A DNA stretch of 64,000 bases, from positions 6,192 through 70,191 of the forward strand of contig CAVQCA010000058.1 of assembly GCA_963710815.1 (NCBI GenBank), in the 5' to 3' direction. Each line of letters begins with the position of its first letter. The stretch's first letter is position 1. Origin of the DNA: CAVQCA01 sp963710815. Its GTDB lineage: Bacteria > Pseudomonadota > Gammaproteobacteria > UBA9214. This document shows, one piece after another, positions 54,995 to 63,508 of the stretch. The translations under genes and the position numbers were made by a program. The notes beneath the pieces are model-generated. The model was not told the DNA's origin and searched no databases. It saw only the letters and a list, made by a program, of their open reading frames with translations.

Positions 54995-56024
54995 CAGCTT
55001 TCTGACCGCATTTCATTTCGCGGAGCCCGGCTGGCTATGGGCTCTCTTGCTGTGCATCCCGGTCGCCCTCTGGCTGATGGTCCTACCCGGCCTGGGCAGG
55101 AACGAACGGATACGCAATTATGCCGATGCCCACCTGATGCCCTATCTACTCGGCCGCACGGAGGCTTCACCACGGGCCCGCTGGAAACGGTTTGCACGCT
55201 GGACCGGCATATGGACGCTGATGGTGCTGGCGATGGCGGGTCCGCGCTGGGATTTCACGGATGTCCAGCTGTTCAAGCCGGGCACCAATCTGTTGGTGTT
55301 GTTCGATATCTCGGCTTCCATGGAAGTGGCGGATGTCAAACCGACCCGGCTGGCGCGTGGACGCCAGGAACTGGAGGACATCATCAATGAGAGTCGGGGC
55401 ATCCGTGTCGGGCTGATTGCCTTCGCGTCGGTTGCGCATGTGATATCACCGATCACGGAGGATATGAACGGTATACGCAGTGTCCTGTCAGCGCTCGATA
55501 CCCGGCTGGTGCGGCTCCAGGGAAGTCGGCTTTCATTTGCGCTTGATCGGGCGAAGGAACTCATCGCCGGCCAGCCGGCGAAAAGCGTCAACTCGGTGCT
55601 GATCATCACCGACGGCGATTTTGACGAGCCGGGACTCGAGGAACGGATACGTTCCTTCGCTGATGCCGGGGTGCGGGTCCACGTGCTGGGTATCGGCACG
55701 CCGGAAGGGGGTGTGGTACCGGATAATGGAAATCCCTGGCTAAAGACGAGAGACGGTCAACCGGTGACCTCCGCGCTGAATGAGACGGAGCTGAAGAAGC
55801 TTGCGGCGGCCGGCGATGGAATCTACGAGAGGGCGGATTACCGGGATAACGATACCAGGGCTATCCTGGCGCAGATCAAGGCCGCCGCCTTGCCTAAATC
55901 AGACAATGACGAGCGTACCCGGGTATGGAATGAGCGATTCTACCTGCTGGCGGGGATGGCAATGCTGTTACTTCTGCCGCAGTTCCGGCGGACGCTCCCG
56001 GGATACAGGCGAACGGGCGCATGA
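54987..56024 (+). CDS. batB: BatB-type von Willebrand factor A protein
   Basis: 345 aa from the ATG at 54987 inside the end of batA. It has the same layout as BatA: helices near the N-terminus (GWLWALLLCIPVALWLMVL and WTLMVLAMAGPRW), VWA with MIDAS DISASME, an RLSFALDRAK region where the conserved Thr is replaced by Ser, and IITDGDFDEP, and a C-terminal helix (YLLAGMAMLLLLPQF). It overlaps batC by 4 bases. Confidence 0.92.
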   Translation: MDNSFLTAFHFAEPGWLWALLLCIPVALWLMVLPGLGRNERIRNYADAHLMPYLLGRTEASPRARWKRFARWTGIWTLMVLAMAGPRWDFTDVQLFKPGTNLLVLFDISASMEVADVKPTRLARGRQELEDIINESRGIRVGLIAFASVAHVISPITEDMNGIRSVLSALDTRLVRLQGSRLSFALDRAKELIAGQPAKSVNSVLIITDGDFDEPGLEERIRSFADAGVRVHVLGIGTPEGGVVPDNGNPWLKTRDGQPVTSALNETELKKLAAAGDGIYERADYRDNDTRAILAQIKAAALPKSDNDERTRVWNERFYLLAGMAMLLLLPQFRRTLPGYRRTGA

Positions 56025-57745
56025 ACCGAATCGATCGACATTTGAAGAACCCGTGGTCACTGCGGTGCCGCCGTGCCCTGTGGTTTCTGCCGGTGCTACT
56101 GGCTATTCCGTTGGTGGCCGGCGCCTCACTGTTCAAAACCCCGGAGCAGGATGCGGCCGATAAATTCGATAATGGCGAGTACGTGGACGCGGCGAGTGAA
56201 TTCAGCGACGCTTACCGGCGCGGGGTCGCACTCTATCGTGCGGGTCGGTACAAGGAGGCTGGAGAGGCGTTTGCCAGAGTCGAACGCCCGGACGTCAAGG
56301 CGGATGCGCTGTATAACCTCGGTAATACCCGCTACAAACAGGGCGATTACCACGGAGCGATAGACGCCTACGAGCAGTCCCTGAAGCTGCGCGCGAATGA
56401 TGAGGATACCCTGCACAACCTGGGATTGGCGAAGAAAATGGTTGAGCAGACCATAACCGAAAAGCTGGCGGAGAAAAAACCGGAGAAACCGGAGGAAAAG
56501 AAAGAACCCGAGAAGAAGCAGTCCGACCAGAAGAAGGAGGCCGACCAGAAGAAGGAGTCCGAGCAGAAGAAGTCGGGTGACCAGAAGAAGGAATCCGAGC
56601 AGAAGAAGTCGGGTGACCAGAAGAAGGAGTCCGAGCAGAAGAAGTCGGGTGACCAGAAGAAGGAATCCGAGCAGAAGAAGTCGGGTGACCAGAAGAAGGA
56701 ATCCGAGCAGAAGAAGTCGGGCGACCAGAAGAAGGAATCCGAGCAGAAGAAGGAATCCGAGCAGAAGAAGTCGGGCGAGCAGAAGAAGGAATCCGAGCAG
56801 AAGAAGTCGGGCGACCAGAAGAAGGAATCCGACCAGAAGAAGTCGGGTGACCAGGATTCCGAGGGTGAATCGGGTAAAAAGGATAAGGAATCCAAGGGTG
56901 ATTCGGCCAAACAGGATTCCGAGGGGAAGTCGGGCAAAAAGAATTCCGAGGGTGAATCAGGCAAACAGGACCAGGAATCCAAGGGTGAGAGTAGTAAACA
57001 GGATGCCGAGGGCAAGTCCGGAGAAAAAGACAAGAAAAAGGAGACCACCGGGGCCGCCGGGGAGAAGGAATCGAAGGGCGAGTCTGGAGAAAAGAAGAAA
57101 GAATCCATGGAAAACAAGGGGAAAGAGGATACCAGCAAGGAAACCGGTAAGCAGGAGCAGGAATCCAAGGGCCAAAAGTCCGAGAAGTCAAAGACTGACA
57201 GTCAATCCGGTAAGAAGGAGCAGCCGGAGGGAGAATCCGGTGGCAAGAAACAGAAGCCGGACTCCGAGGCAAAGGGGGAGGATAAACAGAACCAGACGGG
57301 TGAAGGCGGAATGCTGCCCGATGAAAAGAAGGGCGATATGGGTGAAATGGAAAAGGATCAGGGGACCGGGGAGAAACAGGATAAGGACAAGGCGGGAGGC
57401 GACAAGAATCGTGATCGCCAGGAAGCCGGCAGCGGTTCTGAACCAAAAGCCGGGTCAGGCATGGCGCCGGGGGAAATCACCGAAAAGGACACCAAGGCAA
57501 GCAAGGCCGTGGAGAAGTTCGATCAATTGGGGACAGCGCCCGGACGGGCGGGTACGGAAAAATCTCCCGGGATCCCGGATAAAAACGCCAAACCCGGTGC
57601 CGCTATCTCCATGACCATGATGGATCAATTGCTGGACCAGGTGGAAGGAGATCCCGCCTATTTGTTGAGAAATCAGTTCATGATCGAGGAACGTCAGGAA
57701 CTGGATCGCCATAGAAGGATGTTAATGGAAACAAGACCATGGTAA
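56021..57745 (+). CDS. batC: BatC-type TPR protein with very long Lys/Glu/Ser/Gln repeat tail
   Basis: 574 aa, far longer than usual BatC (about 200-300 aa). One N-terminal helix (LWFLPVLLAIPLVAGASL) and two TPRs (ALYRAGRYKEAGEAFARV; ALYNLGNTRYKQGDYHGAIDAYEQ) fill about 150 residues. Then some 350 residues are charged and disordered. They include about eight tandem copies of a 12-residue unit, KKESEQKKSGDQ, encoded by near-identical 36-base repeats at about 56530-56850. The end returns to family-like sequence (MTMMDQLLDQVEGDPAYLLRNQF). The reverse-strand frames here are low-complexity shadows. Confidence 0.88.
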   Translation: MNRIDRHLKNPWSLRCRRALWFLPVLLAIPLVAGASLFKTPEQDAADKFDNGEYVDAASEFSDAYRRGVALYRAGRYKEAGEAFARVERPDVKADALYNLGNTRYKQGDYHGAIDAYEQSLKLRANDEDTLHNLGLAKKMVEQTITEKLAEKKPEKPEEKKEPEKKQSDQKKEADQKKESEQKKSGDQKKESEQKKSGDQKKESEQKKSGDQKKESEQKKSGDQKKESEQKKSGDQKKESEQKKESEQKKSGEQKKESEQKKSGDQKKESDQKKSGDQDSEGESGKKDKESKGDSAKQDSEGKSGKKNSEGESGKQDQESKGESSKQDAEGKSGEKDKKKETTGAAGEKESKGESGEKKKESMENKGKEDTSKETGKQEQESKGQKSEKSKTDSQSGKKEQPEGESGGKKQKPDSEAKGEDKQNQTGEGGMLPDEKKGDMGEMEKDQGTGEKQDKDKAGGDKNRDRQEAGSGSEPKAGSGMAPGEITEKDTKASKAVEKFDQLGTAPGRAGTEKSPGIPDKNAKPGAAISMTMMDQLLDQVEGDPAYLLRNQFMIEERQELDRHRRMLMETRPW

Positions 57746-57851
57746 ATATAGTGCTTTGTACTATATCATACTCATCAGATAGGATATTCAGGCAGTTCCG
57801 GCAAGGAAACAACGGGTCCATTACACATATGCACCACAACAGGATACCCCA

Positions 57852-59678
57852 ATGAATCACCTGAGAATTCCCCGTTACTGCATCATCTGCCTGCTGACGA
57901 GCCTGCTGGCCGGAATCGTCCAGACGGCCAACGCCTTTTCCTTCGGTTTCGGCATGAATGGCAATCGTGGCGACGAACAGCCCGGGCACACCACCACGAA
58001 TCGTCCCTGGGGCAATATCGGAGCGTTTAAGCCGGGTGTGCAGTCAGAGAGCAACCTCACCACCGACAATAACGGATACAGCTACAGCTATAGCTATAGT
58101 TATGGTTCCCCGAACGTGAACAATACCACCGCCGACAATGGCAATTATCTCGGCGGCGCACCTGGGACCGGCTGGCCCGGGGTGATGAACCCGATGATGC
58201 CGATGCAGCAGCCGATGCAGCAGGCCTACGCAGCTTACCCCGGTCAGATGCCCGCCGCCTCTGCGAGCGGCCAGCCGAGCGTGGAAGTGGAGGTGAGTGA
58301 CGCGTCTCCGTTCGAGCAGCAGAATATCGTTTATACCGTACGCGTGGTCAGCAGTGATAATCTCAAGACGCTGGATCCCAGCCTGCCTCGCATCGATGGC
58401 GCTGTCATGCAGAAAGTGGACGGTCCTGTTGCGAGCATGCGCACGGACAGTCGCAGTGGGAACCATGAAATTGTCAATACTTATCATTTCAAACTGACGC
58501 CGCTGCGCTCCGGTGAGATTACCATCCCGGTTATCCGCTTTGCCGGCACACATGCCTCCAGCCACAGGCAATGGAATGCCATGCCAGGCATGCCGGGTGC
58601 GGGCGCAGGTAATGCCTTCACGATTGCGTCGGCGAAACCGGTTAGCCTCAGCGTGCAACCGGCCGAACCGGCTGTAAAACCCTGGCTGCCATTGAACGAT
58701 CTGAAATTGAAAGCGCAGTTGTCGAATGAACAGCGCGTCAAGGAGGGGACACCGGTAACACTCACCCTGGAACTGGAAGCCAGGGGTGCGCTGGGTGATC
58801 AGTTGCCCTCCCTTGAGAACCAGCTCGTGAGTAAGGATTTCCGCGTCTATCGCGAATCGACCACAACGAAAAGTGGCATTTCGAAGGACGGCGCCTCCCT
58901 TATTGGCAGCCGCACGGAGGTCTATACCCTGATACCCCTCAAGGATGGCTGGATACGCTTGCCTCAACTCGGCGTGACGTGGTGGGATGTCGATACGAAG
59001 ACCGTCGAGATCGCCAGTCAGTCAGATCAGCCTGAGGTCATGCCAGCCGGCACGAAGAGCGCGAGTTCTGCCCATGCTGTCAGCGGAGGATTTCCCATCT
59101 ATTTCTGGTTTCCCATGCTGATTACCTTCGGGATGATCCTGGGTTACTGGCTCGGGGCCTGGGCACGCACGCGACCGATCTTCAAGACCTTCATGACGGC
59201 AGCACGGTCCGCGCTGGTTCCGGTGAAACAGCGCACCGTGGCCGCATCGCGGAACGCCTTGCAGCGGCTGAATGTGGTGAAGTACCTGAGAAAGTTGCGC
59301 CTTGGCCTTGCGATGTTCATGCCCATGCCGGTCAAGCTGTGGATGTGCACACGCTGCGTCGATCAGGAAGACAGCCCGAGGGAATGGTGCATACAGTTCA
59401 AGAACCGCATCTGCCAGCATCTCAGGATCGCGGCACACACCCCCTTGCCGCAGATTGCGGAGAAACTCATCGAGGCCAATCCGCAAGTCGAGCCGGCCAA
59501 ACTCCGCGCCCTGGTCCAGTCCCTGGACAGCGCGATCTACGGCGCACGGCCGCTCGATTTCAATGCCTGGAAGACCGACCTGAGGAACCAGTTGCGCCCC
59601 CGCATGTTCACGAGCAGCCGGCGCAGCACCCGCCGCACGAAGGCGGAACTTCCCGAGTTGAATCCGCACTCGGCGTGA
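57852..59678 (+). CDS. batD: BatD-type protein
   Basis: 608 aa with a signal peptide (about 1-29, ending TANAFS). A Tyr/Asn/Gly-rich linker (NNGYSYSYSYSYGSPN, then Pro/Met/Gln-rich) precedes the BatD/DUF3999-like beta-sandwich domains (VEVEVSDASPFEQQNIVYTVRVVSSDNLK; LRSGEITIPVIRF). A membrane helix (FPMLITFGMILGYWLGAW) and a cytoplasmic tail follow. It is the last gene of the MoxR-Bat operon, 106 bases after batC. BatD is thought to link the inner-membrane VWA complex to the periplasm. Confidence 0.9.
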   Translation: MNHLRIPRYCIICLLTSLLAGIVQTANAFSFGFGMNGNRGDEQPGHTTTNRPWGNIGAFKPGVQSESNLTTDNNGYSYSYSYSYGSPNVNNTTADNGNYLGGAPGTGWPGVMNPMMPMQQPMQQAYAAYPGQMPAASASGQPSVEVEVSDASPFEQQNIVYTVRVVSSDNLKTLDPSLPRIDGAVMQKVDGPVASMRTDSRSGNHEIVNTYHFKLTPLRSGEITIPVIRFAGTHASSHRQWNAMPGMPGAGAGNAFTIASAKPVSLSVQPAEPAVKPWLPLNDLKLKAQLSNEQRVKEGTPVTLTLELEARGALGDQLPSLENQLVSKDFRVYRESTTTKSGISKDGASLIGSRTEVYTLIPLKDGWIRLPQLGVTWWDVDTKTVEIASQSDQPEVMPAGTKSASSAHAVSGGFPIYFWFPMLITFGMILGYWLGAWARTRPIFKTFMTAARSALVPVKQRTVAASRNALQRLNVVKYLRKLRLGLAMFMPMPVKLWMCTRCVDQEDSPREWCIQFKNRICQHLRIAAHTPLPQIAEKLIEANPQVEPAKLRALVQSLDSAIYGARPLDFNAWKTDLRNQLRPRMFTSSRRSTRRTKAELPELNPHSA

Positions 59679-59709
59679 TCTGCTTCAGGCTTTTCTGAAC
59701 TCTAAAGCG

Positions 59710-59812
59710 GGAACACCGTTTTACCGCGGAGACGCAAAGGACGCAGAGAAATTCTTGTTCAAAAGAACACCTTGCGATTTTTGCGGCATTGCAGTGAAAA
59801 CGGTGTTTATGA
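59710..59812. repeat. Diverged palindromic repeat (family C)
   Basis: GAACACCGTTTTACC at the left faces GTGAAAACGGTGTTTATG at the right, with CGCGGAGACGCAAAGGACGC inside, as in the unit at 38170-38256. It lies in the gap after batD; together with the Ig-like remnant it accounts for most of 59679-60133. Confidence 0.6.
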
Positions 59813-59956
59813 CTAAGTGATACTGCTTGCGTGACGGATGCACCTCCGTGTGCATCCAGCCTTCGTGCGGTGTTGCTGTGAGTCTGTTTCTTTAGTGACG
59901 TGTGCCAGCTGGTCGGGCCTGGAAATCCGCGGACAGCAGTTGGCATGTTCTCCGGG

Positions 59957-60118
59957 TTATTTCCATCTTCCTTTACCGCCGCCATTGCCACCGCCCTTCG
60001 TGGAGGCGGCAACCGTCACCTGGATTGCCGCCGTGGCGACGTTGCCCGAGGTATCTTCCGCCGTCGCGCTGATGGTATGCGCTCCCTGCGAGACCTTAAT
60101 TTTACAGGGTCTCACCCA
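59957..60118 (-). pseudogene. Remnant of an Ig-like/cadherin-type surface protein gene (C-terminal end)
   Basis: The reverse strand reads WVRPCKIKVSQGAHTISATAEDTSGNVATAAIQVTVAASTKGGGNGGGKG and a stop at 59957-59959. The segment GAHTISATAEDTSGNVATAAIQVTV is the typical last strand pair of bacterial Ig-like domains in repeat surface proteins, followed by a Gly/Lys-rich tail. There is no start or upstream domain; frames beyond about 60118 are occupied by the relA-type gene on the other strand. It is probably a truncated relic. Confidence 0.55.
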
Positions 60119-60133
60119 GGCCATTGGGCCGCA

Positions 60134-62395
60134 ATGCCTCATTCTGTGCATGCGCTGACTGTCGACGTGGCAAGCACAGGTGCGACAAGGCATGACGATT
60201 CCATTAACCTATCGCACGTGAACAAGCATCCTGATTCCTCCCGGCGCAAGCTCGAACGTTTACTGTCAGGCCGGCCACCGGCCGAGGCGCTCATCCTGTC
60301 GCGGGCGGCGGATTGGGCTCTCAAGGCGCACCAGGGGCAGCGGCGCGCATCGGGTGATCCCTGCTACCACCACGCGCTCGCCGTGGCCGGGATCCTCAAC
60401 GAGTTGCGGCTGGACTACGAAACCCTCGCCGCGGCCATGCTGCATGACGTGATCGAGGATACCGATACCTCGCTGGCAGATGTCGAGAAGGAGTTTGGCC
60501 CGGTGATCGCCCGCCTGGTGAATGGCGTCACCCGGATGGAGCGGATCGGGGAATTCCGCGAGCTCGGCCAGGAAGGGGGCAAGGAACACGCCCAGGCCGA
60601 GAGTCTGCGCAAGCTGTTGCTCGCCATGGCCGAGGATGTGCGCGTCGTGCTGATCAAACTGGCGGACCGGCTGCACAACATGCGCACCCTCAAGCACCTG
60701 GATGAAGACCGCTGGCGGCGCATCGCCCGTGAGACCCTGGATATCTACGCGCCCCTCGCCAACCGCCTGGGTATCTGGCAGATCAAGTGGGAACTCGAGG
60801 ACCTGTCGCTGCGCTACCTCGAACCCGGGGTTTACAAGGAACTGGCAACGCAGCTCGATGAAAAGCGCGCGGATCGGGAAGGGTATATCCAGCGCGTTAT
60901 CGAGCGCCTGGGCACGGCGCTGAAGGAGGCCGGGATCGAGGCGGACGTCAGTGGACGGCCGAAACATATCTACAGTATCTGGCGCAAGATGCAGCGCAAG
61001 CAGCTCGATTTCGACCAGATCTTCGACATGCGGGCGGTGCGCATCCTGGTGAAGGAAGAGCGCGACTGTTATGGCGCTCTGGGTGTCGTCCATGGGCTGT
61101 GGCGCCATATCGCCAGGGAATTCGACGATTACATCGCCAACCCGAAGGAGAATCTCTACCGCTCCCTGCATACCGCCGTGATCGGGCCGGAAGGGCGCAC
61201 GCTGGAAGTGCAGATCCGCACCGAGGAGATGCACCGGCATTCCGAACTCGGCGTCGCGGCCCACTGGCGCTACAAGGAAGGGGGCAGTTTCGATCCCGGT
61301 TACGAGGAAAAGATTGCCTGGCTGCGGCAGCTGCTGGAATGGCGCGACGAGGAGAGCAGCGCCGATGATTTCGTCGACCGGTTCAAGTCCGAGGCCTTCC
61401 AGGAGCGGGTCTATGTGCTGACGCCGCAAGGCAGGATCATCGATCTGCCCCAGGGCTCGACGCCGCTTGATTTCGCCTATGCCGTACATTCGGAGATCGG
61501 ACACCGCTGCCGTGGCGCCAAGGTCAACGGGCGCATCGTCCCGCTGACGTATCATCTGCAGAATGGCGAGCAGGTCGAGGTGCTCACCACCCGGCAGGGG
61601 GCTCCGAGCCGCGACTGGATGAATCCGCACCAGGGCTACCTGAAGACCTCGCGCGCCAGATCGCGTGTGCGCCAGTGGTTCAAGCGTCAGGACGTCGACC
61701 ACAACATCAGCGCTGGCCGGGGCCTGCTGGATCGTGAACTGCATCGACTGGGCATCACCGGTCTGCCGGTCGAAAAGCTCGCCGGGTGGTTCAGATTCAG
61801 GCAGGTCGATGAACTGCTTGCCGCGCTGGGCCGGGGAGATATCAATACCGGTCAACTGGCCAACGCGATCAATGAACTGGCGCCGCGGCCGGAGCCCGTG
61901 ATTGTGGAGAAAAAGCGGGCCAGATCCCGGAAGGCGTCAGCCACACCCGAGGGTTTCAGCGTTCTGGGGGTGGGCAATCTGTTGACCAGCCCCGCCCGAT
62001 GTTGCCACCCGGTTCCGAACGATCCCATCGTCGGTTACATCACCCGCGGGCGCGGGGTCACGATCCACCGCCGCGATTGCGGGAATATCCTGCGCATGGA
62101 AGGGGAAGACCGGAAGCGGCTTATCGAGGTGGAGTGGGGCGTGCCTTCGGAAACGGGTTACACGGTGGAACTCTTCGTGCAGGCCTATGACCGCTCGGGG
62201 TTGTTGCGTGACATCACGGCCGTGCTGGCCAATGAAAAGATCAATCTCAGCGGTGTGAACACCCTGACCGACAAGCGTGACGGCATCGCGCGCATGAACC
62301 TGACCGTGGAAATCGCGAACATTTCCCAGTTGAGCCGCGTGCTCACGCAGATCGGGCAATTGCCCAATGTCGTGGAGGCACGGCGCAAGGTGTGA
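60134..62395 (+). CDS. relA: RelA/SpoT-family (p)ppGpp synthetase, RelA-type with intact HD motif
   Basis: 753 aa from the ATG at 60134; the frame is open upstream but there overlaps an Ig-like remnant, and GTGs at 60167 and 60218 are other possible starts. The N-terminal HD domain keeps YHHALAVAG, LHDVIEDT and LADRLHNM. The synthetase domain has EFDDYIANPKENLYRSLHT, the EXDD form of RelA rather than RXKD of bifunctional Rel/SpoT, and LEVQIRTEEMHRHSELGVAAHW. TGS (VYVLTPQGRIIDLPQGSTPLDFAYAVH), zinc-finger/helical and C-terminal ACT domains follow. It makes the stringent-response alarmone on starved ribosomes. The stop codon is the first three bases of a mobile-element target duplication. Confidence 0.93.
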   Translation: MPHSVHALTVDVASTGATRHDDSINLSHVNKHPDSSRRKLERLLSGRPPAEALILSRAADWALKAHQGQRRASGDPCYHHALAVAGILNELRLDYETLAAAMLHDVIEDTDTSLADVEKEFGPVIARLVNGVTRMERIGEFRELGQEGGKEHAQAESLRKLLLAMAEDVRVVLIKLADRLHNMRTLKHLDEDRWRRIARETLDIYAPLANRLGIWQIKWELEDLSLRYLEPGVYKELATQLDEKRADREGYIQRVIERLGTALKEAGIEADVSGRPKHIYSIWRKMQRKQLDFDQIFDMRAVRILVKEERDCYGALGVVHGLWRHIAREFDDYIANPKENLYRSLHTAVIGPEGRTLEVQIRTEEMHRHSELGVAAHWRYKEGGSFDPGYEEKIAWLRQLLEWRDEESSADDFVDRFKSEAFQERVYVLTPQGRIIDLPQGSTPLDFAYAVHSEIGHRCRGAKVNGRIVPLTYHLQNGEQVEVLTTRQGAPSRDWMNPHQGYLKTSRARSRVRQWFKRQDVDHNISAGRGLLDRELHRLGITGLPVEKLAGWFRFRQVDELLAALGRGDINTGQLANAINELAPRPEPVIVEKKRARSRKASATPEGFSVLGVGNLLTSPARCCHPVPNDPIVGYITRGRGVTIHRRDCGNILRMEGEDRKRLIEVEWGVPSETGYTVELFVQAYDRSGLLRDITAVLANEKINLSGVNTLTDKRDGIARMNLTVEIANISQLSRVLTQIGQLPNVVEARRKV

Positions 62396-62402
62396 CCGGA
62401 CC

Positions 62403-62552
62403 GCATGGCACTTACTTAAGTTCAAATCGTGCTGGAAAGCCATGGAATCGACCGAAGACACTGAAATTATCTGTGGATTTTCCGTGTATTTCCGTGTGCT
62501 TCCGTGGCCATTTATATTTTTATAATGACGGTATTCCTTAAGTAATGCATAC
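62403..62552. mobile_element. GAATGGCAC-end MITE at the relA stop codon (family B)
   Basis: The left end is GCATGGCACTTACTTAAG; the right end is CCTTAAGTAATGCATAC, its diverged inverse. TGACCGGACCG (62393-62403) and TGACCGTACCG (62553-62563) are the target duplication (10 or 11 bases depending on where the end is placed). The core CATTTCCGTGT-type stem (GTGCTTCCGTGGCCATTT) is shared with the other copies. The first TGA of the duplication is the relA stop. Confidence 0.83.
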
Positions 62553-62651
62553 TGACCGTACCGGTGTCCCCACCTGCCGGAAGAGGCATCCATTTCGTCG
62601 TCGAACCGGCATGACATGCCCGGATGACGAATCATGCGCCGGCGCTGTTCC

Positions 62652-63315
62652 TCACGGGCAGGCGAATGTCTCCAGCCGCAGTTCGGGGTTTTTTCTGATG
62701 ATCCATTGCACGCCGGCATTCCCGGTATCCTTTTCCTGCAGCATCAGCCACCAGGTGGTGCGCTTCGCGTAGCTCGGTTCCAGGCGCGGTGCGAGGCCCA
62801 GTGCACGAGCGCGCGCCAGTATTTTCTCTGCCCGGGATTTATCCCTGAAGACCCCCAGGGAAATCACGTTGTCCATCCCGATAATATTGGCGGTGATGTT
62901 TTCACGGTCCAGTTTGCGCTTGGTCTGTAAGGCTTCTTTATATTCCATTGCCGGCAAGAGTACCGCGTATCCGACCTCTTCCCTGACGTATCGGGTCTGT
63001 GGTCTGGTCACGAGCCCGGAAGCTGTCGAGACGTTTTTCAATCGACTTCAGTGCCGATTCCGCGAGGAACGGACCAAGCATGTTGCAGGACAGTGGTGTA
63101 ACCGCAGACGGTGGTTGTGTTGTAGTCACCTCTTCTATACGTCTGGTCTCGGTGGACTGCCGGGCATACTTTTCCTGCAGCGTCACCAGGGGCCTGATGC
63201 CGGGAGGCATCGGTGCGGGATGATGTGCAACCTCAAAAAGCGGTGCGCGTCGAAGCTCCTGCCAACCGAAATAAACGCAATTCACAACAATCAGTAGGTA
63301 TATCAAATACCGCAT
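62652..63315 (-). pseudogene. SPOR-like membrane protein, frameshifted
   Basis: From the ATG at 63315 the frame encodes one N-terminal helix (YLIYLLIVVNCVYFGWQEL), a linker and CNMLGPFLAESALKSIEKRL, then loses sense and stops at 62938. The frame open between 63041 and 62652 continues with RYVREEVGYAVLLPAMEYKEAL, then DNVISLGVFRDKSRAEKILARARALG, a SPOR-type ligand-binding pattern. Dropping one base near 63020 joins them into about 220 aa. SPOR domains bind denuded peptidoglycan at division septa. It is convergent with relA. Confidence 0.65.
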
Positions 63316-63508
63316 TGCCTTCTATCCTGCAATCAACGGCCACCCCGTATGGCGCCCCGTTACAGGGTGCGCGAAATGAAACGGCACGGCGCGAGAACCC
63401 GTATCCCGATCGTTGATTTTTACTATAAACCCTTGCTGCGGGATATGCGATAGCGCATGTCCCGCCAGGGGATGCCGCGGCGCCGACCGGGACGGGGTCC
63501 GGGAGCTG

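Noticed and set aside
56295..57614. Long Pro/Ser- and Arg-rich frames over batC on both strands
   Set aside because: They are by-products of the tandem 36-base repeats of batC read in other frames.
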